NCBI GenBank assembly: GCA_026786125.1
Contig: JAJAYU010000123.1
Span: 1-5,453, forward strand
DNA from: Chamaesiphon sp.
GTDB lineage: Bacteria; Cyanobacteriota; Cyanobacteriia; Cyanobacteriales; Chamaesiphonaceae
Length of the DNA: 5,453 nt
Reading direction: 5' to 3'
Shown here: one piece after another, positions 1 through 4,770 of the stretch
Layout: each line of letters begins with the position of its first letter
Numbering within the stretch: position 1 is the first letter of the stretch
The notes under the pieces: model-generated
The model's database searches: none
The model's input: the letters and a program-made list of their open reading frames with translations, nothing else
What the model was told of the DNA's origin: nothing
Position numbers and translations under genes: made by a program

Positions 1-1077
1 AATCGCCACCGCAATCTCACCCCAGAGCAAGAAGCAGCATTTATCGCCGAAGGTCGTCGGCCAGTAATTAGATTTAAGATTGAAGATAGTCGCGAAATTA
101 GTTGGCTAGATTTAGTTCGGGAGCGAGTCACCTGGAAAGGTACGGACTTGGGCGGGGACATGGTGATTGCCCGTGCCGCAGATGGCGAAGAATTGGGACA
201 ACCGCTCTACAATCTCGCTGTAGTCGTAGACGATATTGACATGCAAATCACTCACGTCATTCGCGGTGAAGATCATATCGCTAATACCGCCAAACAAATC
301 TTGTTGTACGAAGGCTTGGGTGTCAATGTGCCAACCTTCGCCCACACGCCGCTGATTTTGAGTCCTGAAGGCAAGAAACTCTCTAAACGTGATGGAGTGA
401 CATCGATCGATGATTTCAAGCAGATGGGCTATATTGCCCCAGCCTTGGTCAATTATATGACTCTATTGGGTTGGTCGGCTCCCGATGCTCAGGAGTTATT
501 TACCCTTGATGTCGCCGCTGGGATGTTTGATTTTGATCGAGTCACCAAAGCTGGTGGTAAATTTGACTGGGACAAACTCAACTGGATTAATAGTCAGTAC
601 ATCCACGCCATGCCCACTGAAGAATTAATGCCACAATTAATTCCCTATTGGCAAGCCGCTGGTTTTCAACTCGATCCTGAAGCAGATCCGCCGTGGTTGC
701 TCCAACTGACTAGCCTCATCGGTGCTAGTCTGGAACGTCTGGATGGATGTGTAGAAATCAGTCGTACCTTCTTCACACCTAAGGCAACGCTGAATGAAGA
801 AGCCACCGCCAAAGTCACCCAGCCTGGAGCAAAAGAAGTTCTAACTAGTCTGCTGGCAGCTCTCAAAGCTACTCCTGAATTGACTGCGATCGAGGCTACA
901 GAGCTGATCAAGCAGGTGACAAAAGAGCAAGGTGTCAAAAAAGGTCTAGTGATGCAGAGCCTCCGTGCGGCCCTTACAGGGGAAGTCCACGGCCCAGATC
1001 TGATTCAATCTTGGCTACTACTACACCAACATCAGTTAGCTGTAGCTCGGCTCGAACAAGTGATCGGATCGCTCTAA
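1..1077 (+). CDS. gltX: Glutamyl-tRNA synthetase, 3' part (5' end outside window)
   Basis: Glutamyl-tRNA synthetase charges tRNA-Glu with glutamate in the cytoplasm; in cyanobacteria this product also feeds tetrapyrrole synthesis, and the enzyme may also charge tRNA-Gln (family knowledge). The frame is open from base 1 and ends in TAA at 1075-1077, giving 358 residues. The usual length is about 480, so about 120 N-terminal residues, including the HIGH motif, lie left of the window. Visible class I landmarks are a VIRGEDH segment (fragment residues about 86-92, bases 256-276) and the ATP-binding KMSKS-type motif as KLSKR followed by DG (fragment residues 126-130, bases 376-390). The C-terminal half reads as the helical anticodon-binding region. 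An internal TTG at 148 is not the start, because the frame and the family similarity continue upstream. The gene converges with thiG. Nothing is odd in the visible part. Confidence 0.97.
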   Translation, partial: NRHRNLTPEQEAAFIAEGRRPVIRFKIEDSREISWLDLVRERVTWKGTDLGGDMVIARAADGEELGQPLYNLAVVVDDIDMQITHVIRGEDHIANTAKQILLYEGLGVNVPTFAHTPLILSPEGKKLSKRDGVTSIDDFKQMGYIAPALVNYMTLLGWSAPDAQELFTLDVAAGMFDFDRVTKAGGKFDWDKLNWINSQYIHAMPTEELMPQLIPYWQAAGFQLDPEADPPWLLQLTSLIGASLERLDGCVEISRTFFTPKATLNEEATAKVTQPGAKEVLTSLLAALKATPELTAIEATELIKQVTKEQGVKKGLVMQSLRAALTGEVHGPDLIQSWLLLHQHQLAVARLEQVIGSL

Positions 1078-1092
1078 ATTCCTGATCCAGCT

Positions 1093-1118
1093 TGGCTACG
1101 GTGTAAATATCGTAGCCA
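1093..1118 (+). terminator. Hairpin after gltX, possible weak terminator
   Basis: An inverted repeat pairs TGGCTACG (1093-1100) with CGTAGCCA (1111-1118) across a 10-base loop, starting 15 bases after the gltX stop. It is followed only by a short T-containing stretch (TTTCC), so as a rho-independent terminator it is weak. Its position between convergent genes fits transcription termination, but this is inference. The 1078-1212 gap holds no other gene that I can see. Confidence 0.45.
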
Positions 1119-1186
1119 TTTCCTGAGCAGAAGCTATCTCTCCAAATTAGCAGTTGACGATCGATAGTTACTAACAATATTGATGC

Positions 1187-1216
1187 TGTTGGGTTTCATT
1201 CTTCAACCCAACCTAC
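1187..1216. repeat. GTTGGGTT/AACCCAAC palindromic intergenic repeat, copy 1
   Basis: A 30-base element contains an 8-bp stem, GTTGGGTT (1188-1195) with AACCCAAC (1205-1212), around a 9-base loop. Its last 20 bases (1197-1216) match 4552-4571 exactly in inverted orientation. It overlaps the thiG stop codon (1213-1215), so the element supplies the last bases of thiG and a hairpin immediately downstream of it. It could therefore act as the thiG terminator, although no U-tract follows on the minus strand. Similar GGTTGGGTT...AACCCAAC palindromes are scattered between genes in many cyanobacteria (recollection, not checked here). Confidence 0.75.
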
Positions 1217-2010
1217 GAGTTAATTGTGCCTGTTTGGGGTGAACTGGCTGCTGCTACCTTGGAGATCGGAATTCTCCCTGCGAGATATCCCAGTCGTCCT
1301 GATACAGCAGCCATTCCCATCGCCTGAGCCATCAGGGGGGCATTCTCGGCACAGGCGATCGCAGTATTGATCAACAGAGCATCTGCACCTAGTTCCATCG
1401 CTTGAGCGGCTTCGCTGGGGCTACCAATCCCCGCATCGACAACGACGGGGACTTTGGCATTTTCGATGATGATTTGGATGTTTGCTAGATTTCTAATCCC
1501 TTGACCCGATCCGATCGGAGAACCCAAGGGCATTACAGTTACACATCCAGCTTCCTCTAGCCGCTTGGCTAGCAGTGGATCGGCGTTTATATAGGGGAGT
1601 ACGGCGAAGCCCTCTTTGACTAGCTGTTCGGCTGCCTGGAGGGTACCGATCGGATCTGGGAGCAGATATTTACCTGCGGGAATCACTTCCAATTTGATGA
1701 AGTTATTATCTTCCTGTCCTAATAATTTTGCCATTTCCCGACCCAATCGCGCCACCCGCACAGCATCTTCAGCGGTTTCGCAACCAGCAGTATTCGGCAA
1801 CATCCAGATCTTAGTCCAATCGATCGCTTCCGCCAAGCCTTCATGTCCAGCGGCTTTGGTTTGGACTCTGCGGACAGCGACAGTCACGATTTCACAACCA
1901 CTAGCAATGATGCTCTGTTGCATTTCGGCGATGGTGCGATATTTCCCCGTACCCGTCATCAGCCGCGAGTTAAAGGTTTTGCCTGCAATAATTAGTGGTT
2001 GGTCGGTCAT
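1213..2010 (-). CDS. thiG: Thiazole synthase ThiG
   Basis: ThiG builds the thiazole phosphate half of thiamin in the cytoplasm from 1-deoxy-D-xylulose 5-phosphate, dehydroglycine and ThiS-thiocarboxylate sulfur (family knowledge). The 265-residue product is normal length for a stand-alone ThiG and is a TIM-barrel throughout. Visible landmarks are the N-terminal [10 protein letters not shown] (15-24), VTVAVRRVQ (42-50), LPNTAGC (71-77), the IKLEVI strand with the predicted Schiff-base lysine K106, the glycine-rich [10 protein letters not shown] loop (163-172), [14 protein letters not shown] (189-202) and [12 protein letters not shown] (208-219), which together form the phosphate-binding end. 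The start is the ATG at 2008-2010; a heptamer array abuts it, so there is no Shine-Dalgarno. Many cyanobacteria carry a ThiO-ThiG fusion; here no ThiO domain is attached and no other thi gene is in the window. It lies 83 bases downstream of the beta-CASP gene, possibly in one transcript. I see no TPP riboswitch. Confidence 0.97.
   Translation of the reverse strand: MTDQPLIIAGKTFNSRLMTGTGKYRTIAEMQQSIIASGCEIVTVAVRRVQTKAAGHEGLAEAIDWTKIWMLPNTAGCETAEDAVRVARLGREMAKLLGQEDNNFIKLEVIPAGKYLLPDPIGTLQAAEQLVKEGFAVLPYINADPLLAKRLEEAGCVTVMPLGSPIGSGQGIRNLANIQIIIENAKVPVVVDAGIGSPSEAAQAMELGADALLINTAIACAENAPLMAQAMGMAAVSGRLGYLAGRIPISKVAAASSPQTGTINS
1355..1362. other. HIP1 octamer GCGATCGC
   Basis: The palindrome GCGATCGC is the highly iterated palindrome HIP1 typical of cyanobacterial genomes. 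This is the only perfect octamer I found. The hexamer core CGATCG recurs about 20 times across the window, inside and outside genes, which supports a cyanobacterial origin. Confidence 0.85.
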
Positions 2011-2045
2011 GGATGGTGGATGGTGGATGGTGGATGGTGGATGGT
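2011..2045. repeat. Tandem heptamer array GGATGGT x5, abutting thiG start
   Basis: Five perfect head-to-tail copies of the 7-base unit GGATGGT run from 2011 to 2045, trailing into a degenerate GAATGAC. The array begins at the base next to the thiG ATG, so the sense strand reads repeated ACCATCC right up to the start codon. Short tandem heptamer arrays of this sort are a recognised class (STRR) in cyanobacteria. Copy number is likely to vary between strains (inference). Confidence 0.93.
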
Positions 2046-2093
2046 GAATGACTTCGGTAGAAATCTACCCACCCCCTCAAATAATTCTAGATT

Positions 2094-3704
2094 TTAATTA
2101 GATTCAAATGCTGGACAAAAGCCATCAGGCGTGACCTTAAACCCATTTAGGGGCGATCGAACATTACCACAGCGAGACGCTCTTTGATGACGACAATTGC
2201 CGCAACAGTGGATGCCTGGATCGAGATTTAGCTCTTGTTGTCGATCGAGTATTTCGCGTTGGGAGATACCTCTAAGGACGATTTCTTCTCCTTGCCAGCG
2301 TGCTTCTACTAGTCCAGTATCCCCGAAATTGTGCCAGCGTGGGTCACTAGCGATCGAATTTGGTAAGGTAATATTGATTTCGCGATCGGATTCGGTGAGT
2401 TCGCCTTCATAATTGGGATCTGGTGGCGGTGCTGGTTGGATGAAGGTGTCGCCGATAGGGAGGGAGACGAGGGTACCTGCGGCTGGGGAGTGGAGATGAT
2501 AACGGCTTTGGAGTTCTTCCAATCCAGTGAGATCGGCGAGGTAAGGCGGTGAGCCGTGAATAAACACGACATGTTTGGGGCGGATATTGTGGATGAGTTG
2601 AGCAGTGCCAGCACCATCGGAGTGTTCGCTCAGTAGGTAGGTTTCGACGGCAATTTCAGAGGTTGTCGCGGGGAGTGTGGTGATGCCATCTGGTTGAGCG
2701 GGAAATAATACTAGCCAAGGGAAGGGATGTCCTTCGGTATAAGTTTGGAGATCGCTAGCGGTATCGGTGATGATGATACATTGACGCTGATGAATACTAG
2801 GTAAAAGTTCTGGGGTAAGTTGGCGAACGTGGGGGCGAACTTTTTCGTCCCAAAATAGGGATTGATGCCGAGCAAAATTTTGGACTGATGGGGGGAAATG
2901 GGGGAGGAGCTGTAAATAAGCATCACAACCTGCGGCAATTGTCCCATCTACCCAGATATCAATATCGCGTCCGGTAAATAGATGGTGACTCCGCAATAGG
3001 ATTAGTAATTCCTGGGCGATGCCGATCGTGTTGACTGGTAGAATAATCGAGTGCTGTTGAAGGATAGCTCGATCGATCCGCGCCATTAAGGTATTTTCTT
3101 GCTTGCGGCGATGGGGATGACGGGAGGTGCCATAACTCCCTTCGATAATCAAGACATCAGGATTGAGATGTCGAATTGATTCGAGGTGTAAGCCTTCTAC
3201 GAGCCGCGAATTGGACAGGAAAAAGTCGCCCGTATAGAAGACACTATAAGACTGATAAAATCCGGTATAAGTTAATAAGATCGCCGCCGCTCCAGGTAAA
3301 TGTCCTGAGGGAAATAGCTTGGCAGTTAAACCATCTTGAAATTCGATCGATCTGCGCCACGGTAGAGCCTGACTAAATTGGGGTACTCCTTCAGCGTCAT
3401 CCAACCAATTTAGGGGCAATAGTAGACTAGTAACTTCGCTACTATAAATCGGTAATTTGGGGAAGGCTCGATGGAGTGGTAGTAAACTTTTTGCTCGATC
3501 GGCATGAGCATGACTACAGATTACCAGATCGCAGACAGGTAGACCATCTGCTGTAATTAATGACGAAATATCGGCAAGCCCACAGTCAAGTAAGATCCGA
3601 TATGGCCCCATTTTAACCAATAAACAGACCCCCTCATCACCATGACCAACGCCATAGGGAAGGCAAACTAGATCTTCATTACTAGATTGAGGTAAGGTAG
3701 ACAA
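2094..3704 (-). CDS. MBL-fold/beta-CASP nuclease-like protein with C-terminal Cys cluster
   Basis: This 536-residue cytoplasmic protein belongs to the metallo-beta-lactamase/beta-CASP group, whose known members (RNase J, CPSF73-like proteins) cut RNA; its own substrate is unknown. MBL landmarks are SHAHADR (64-70; the family motif is HxHxDH, so the last His is Arg here), SGHLPGA with H135, and YTGDF with D160. The beta-CASP insert shows EGSYGT with E188, GIAQELL (228-234), SEHSD with H361, and VVFIHGSP with H383. The tail has C500, C501, C504, C512 and C530, a possible Zn or Fe-S site. The start is taken as TTG at 3702-3704: the frame is closed by TGA at 3732-3734, no ATG lies between, and the first internal ATG (M32) would remove the first MBL strands. 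It lies 34 bases after the 40-residue gene and 83 bases before thiG. No gene symbol can be given with certainty. Confidence 0.9.
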   Translation of the reverse strand: MSTLPQSSNEDLVCLPYGVGHGDEGVCLLVKMGPYRILLDCGLADISSLITADGLPVCDLVICSHAHADRAKSLLPLHRAFPKLPIYSSEVTSLLLPLNWLDDAEGVPQFSQALPWRRSIEFQDGLTAKLFPSGHLPGAAAILLTYTGFYQSYSVFYTGDFFLSNSRLVEGLHLESIRHLNPDVLIIEGSYGTSRHPHRRKQENTLMARIDRAILQQHSIILPVNTIGIAQELLILLRSHHLFTGRDIDIWVDGTIAAGCDAYLQLLPHFPPSVQNFARHQSLFWDEKVRPHVRQLTPELLPSIHQRQCIIITDTASDLQTYTEGHPFPWLVLFPAQPDGITTLPATTSEIAVETYLLSEHSDGAGTAQLIHNIRPKHVVFIHGSPPYLADLTGLEELQSRYHLHSPAAGTLVSLPIGDTFIQPAPPPDPNYEGELTESDREINITLPNSIASDPRWHNFGDTGLVEARWQGEEIVLRGISQREILDRQQELNLDPGIHCCGNCRHQRASRCGNVRSPLNGFKVTPDGFCPAFESN

Positions 3705-3738
3705 GGGGAAAATCCAGGCTAAATTCGACAGTCACTAA

Positions 3739-3861
3739 CTAGTGAGCAGAACCATTACCATGATACTTGTCTGAATCATAAAAACCATTACGGGTGCCGA
3801 AGAATAACACACCCAGTACAAAAGGAATCGTTAAAATTGGTAGGATAATTTGGACGCTCAT
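3739..3861 (-). CDS. 40-residue single-pass membrane microprotein
   Basis: An ATG at 3859-3861 opens a 40-codon frame ending in TAG at 3739-3741. Residues 3-21 are an unbroken hydrophobic segment (VQIILPILTIPFVLGVLFF), followed by a polar tail with GTRNGFYDSDKYHGNGSAH. This is the design of the small single-helix subunits of photosynthetic and respiratory complexes in the thylakoid membrane, and the RNGF element recalls the end of PetN, but the rest does not match PetN and I do not recognise the family. The frame is intact, has a sensible start and stop, and fills the gap between a likely promoter (3972-4001) and the beta-CASP gene, 34 bases upstream of the latter's TTG. No strong Shine-Dalgarno is seen. 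Function is unknown; a role as an accessory subunit of a membrane complex is inference. Confidence 0.8.
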   Translation of the reverse strand: MSVQIILPILTIPFVLGVLFFGTRNGFYDSDKYHGNGSAH

Positions 3862-3887
3862 AGTTTAGAGGTTGGGCTTTTGTAGAG

Positions 3888-3922
3888 GTGAATGGTGGAT
3901 GGTGGATAGTGAATGGTGAATC
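3888..3922. repeat. Tandem heptamer array GTGRATG x5
   Basis: Five 7-base units run from 3888 to 3922: GTGAATG, GTGGATG, GTGGATA, GTGAATG, GTGAATC. This is the same family and strand orientation as the array at 2011-2045 (GTGGATG is a rotation of GGATGGT), but more degenerate. It lies 26 bases upstream of the 40-residue gene, in its predicted 5' leader. Confidence 0.88.
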
Positions 3923-3934
3923 AATCCTATTCAT

Positions 3935-3952
3935 TCCTTTGGTGGGAAAGGA
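3935..3952. other. Small hairpin in leader of the 40-residue gene
   Basis: TCCTTT (3935-3940) pairs with AAAGGA (3947-3952) around a GGTGGG loop. It sits between the predicted promoter and the heptamer array, so it would be in the transcript leader. The stem is only 6 bp and could be chance. Confidence 0.3.
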
Positions 3953-3971
3953 TTAACGCGTACATTTATCT

Positions 3972-4001
3972 ATTATCTGTCGATCGAATGACCTGACGCA
4001 A
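3972..4001 (-). promoter_or_regulatory. Predicted sigma70-type promoter for the 40-residue gene and downstream genes
   Basis: On the minus strand, TTGCGT (3996-4001) and GATAAT (3972-3977) stand 18 bases apart as -35 and -10 elements. Transcription would begin near 3965, giving a leader of about 100 bases before the ATG at 3861. No convincing terminator follows until after thiG, so the transcript may cover three genes. Only the match to consensus is seen; no start site is shown. Confidence 0.45.
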
Positions 4002-4041
4002 CGTTCGTTCACCATTCTTGGTAATTTAAACTAAGAGTACT

Positions 4042-4086
4042 AGTCTCCCAGTCTCCCAGTCTCCTCGTCCCCCCGTCCCCGCGTCT
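4042..4086. repeat. Tandem octamer array (A/C)GTC(T/C)CCC, about 5.5 copies
   Basis: An 8-base period runs from 4042 to 4086. The first two units are AGTCTCCC, the third ends in T, and the later ones drift to CGTCCCCC and CGTCCCCG before a partial unit. It lies 36 bases downstream of the stop codon of the 127-residue gene. Unit length and sequence differ from the ACCATCC-family heptamers, so it is a separate repeat class. The C-rich and G-rich strands could favour slippage. Confidence 0.85.
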
Positions 4087-4122
4087 TTGCTAAAATAGTA
4101 ACTAGATTTACTCCCTCAACTA

Positions 4123-4506
4123 CTAGTCTTCCATTTTCATCAGTTTGTGATAGAACTGTTGTGAGAAGTCAGGATTATTGGTATCACGGATATTGATCAA
4201 CCAGTCGATCAGATAACTGATCAATTCTGAATTCATCAGATTCACATCATAGGTGAGATCGGCATTGTCATCAAACATCATCGTACAGCGAGTCAGATCT
4301 CCAGGTAGATTTTGAATCACCCAGTTGATCACATAAGGGATTTTTTCGCCACCTTCGATCGATCGATGCCCACCCAGTCCACCTTTACTGTAGAGGGTAA
4401 TTGCTTTGGGCAAAACGTTGCGTTTAGCCGCAGACTTCATAAAGTATGGAGCATACAGGTTTACTTTGTCTGGGGTTGCGGGGACGATTTCGTCGAATAA
4501 GTTCAT
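4123..4506 (-). CDS. Conserved-looking hypothetical protein, 127 residues
   Basis: I do not recognise this family. The frame runs from ATG (4504-4506) to TAG (4123-4125). The product is soluble-looking, with no signal peptide or membrane segment. Visible features are a glycine-rich stretch with KGGLGGHRSIEGGEKIP (41-57), a short helix-like INWVIQNLP (60-68), an acidic FDDNADLTYDVN (78-89), and a second tryptophan helix LISYLIDWLINIRD (95-108). Codon use and the CGATCG sites match the neighbours, which argues for a resident gene. A tandem TGGGAGT array abuts the start codon, leaving no Shine-Dalgarno. Upstream lies the dnaK terminator, so it probably has its own promoter, which I could not place. 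No terminator is evident before the octamer array. Function is unknown. Confidence 0.8.
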   Translation of the reverse strand: MNLFDEIVPATPDKVNLYAPYFMKSAAKRNVLPKAITLYSKGGLGGHRSIEGGEKIPYVINWVIQNLPGDLTRCTMMFDDNADLTYDVNLMNSELISYLIDWLINIRDTNNPDFSQQFYHKLMKMED

Positions 4507-4507
4507 T

Positions 4508-4528
4508 TGGGAGTTGGGAGTTGGGAGT
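4508..4528. repeat. Tandem heptamer TGGGAGT x3, abutting start of the 127-residue gene
   Basis: Three perfect copies of TGGGAGT occupy 4508-4528, one base beyond the ATG at 4504-4506. On the sense strand the leader therefore ends in repeated AACTCCC and then AATG. The unit differs from the ACCATCC family but the placement is the same as at thiG. Confidence 0.85.
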
Positions 4529-4551
4529 TAAGCGAATAGCCGTAGTGAATG

Positions 4552-4605
4552 GTAGGTTGGGTTGAAGAATGTTGGCGTAGCCTTTCGGAACGAAACAACC
4601 CAACA
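4552..4605. repeat. GTTGGGTT/AACCCAAC palindromic intergenic repeat, copy 2 (expanded loop)
   Basis: The first 20 bases (4552-4571) are the exact inverse of 1197-1216, and GTTGGGTT (4556-4563) pairs with AACCCAAC (4597-4604), closing the same stem as copy 1. The loop is 24 bases longer than in copy 1 and carries a small nested hairpin, TTTCG-GAA-CGAAA (4583-4595). The element lies upstream of the 127-residue gene and may be in its transcript leader. Confidence 0.75.
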
Positions 4606-4646
4606 TCGCTAGGAATCACCAGAGTGCTTAAGCTTAGTATTCACCA

Positions 4647-4658
4647 ATTCGATCGAAT
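4647..4658. other. 12-bp perfect palindrome ATTCGATCGAAT
   Basis: A perfect 12-bp palindrome centred on a CGATCG core lies between the dnaK terminator and the 127-residue gene. It may simply be an extended HIP1-core site; an operator role is possible but nothing else supports it. Confidence 0.3.
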
Positions 4659-4673
4659 AGTTACGATCTGCAC

Positions 4674-4709
4674 AAAAAAACTGGCTTCCAATGTTGGAAA
4701 CCAGTTTTT
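4674..4709 (-). terminator. dnaK: Strong intrinsic terminator after dnaK
   Basis: On the minus strand a 16-bp stem (arms 4694-4709 and 4676-4691, one G-U wobble, 2-base loop as drawn) is followed by a run of seven T (4680-4674). It starts 61 bases downstream of the dnaK stop. Read on the plus strand it has a C-A mismatch and only five T, so it works best for dnaK. It separates dnaK from the genes that follow. Confidence 0.9.
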
Positions 4710-4732
4710 ATCAGACTGAATGCTGGATAGCA

Positions 4733-4767
4733 ACTATTCACCATCCACTATTCACCATTCACCAATT
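4733..4767. repeat. Tandem heptamer array ACCATTC/ACCATCC x5 after dnaK
   Basis: Five units run from 4733 to 4767: ACTATTC, ACCATCC, ACTATTC, ACCATTC, ACCAATT. It is the same family as the arrays at 2011 and 3888 but in opposite orientation. It sits between the dnaK stop codon and its terminator, so it would be transcribed in the dnaK 3' UTR. Confidence 0.88.
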
Positions 4768-4770
4768 TAA

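Noticed and set aside
974..1177. Minus-strand 67-codon frame over the gltX 3' end
   Set aside because: It is mostly antisense to gltX, with no recognisable protein features.
1616..2047. Plus-strand 143-codon reading frame opposite thiG
   Set aside because: It is antisense to a clear thiG, its product is of low complexity with no domain, and its end runs through the heptamer repeat.
2056..2069. Terminator between the beta-CASP gene and thiG
   Set aside because: The GGTAG/CTACC stem is only 5 bp and has no T-run on the minus strand.
2011..2093. TPP (THI-box) riboswitch upstream of thiG
   Set aside because: No CUGAGA-type or other conserved THI-box segment is visible; the 83-base gap is mostly heptamer repeat plus a 5-bp hairpin (2056-2069).
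2046..2110. Separate promoter for thiG
   Set aside because: A TAGAAT-like -10 is present, but the nearest TTGAAT is only about 12 bases away, so the spacing is wrong.
2309..2617. Alternate-frame minus-strand reading frames within the beta-CASP gene (also 2711-2947)
   Set aside because: They lie wholly inside a well-supported gene in another frame and show no family features.
3888..4086. CRISPR array
   Set aside because: The repeats are contiguous 7-8 base units without spacers of 30-40 bases and without cas genes.
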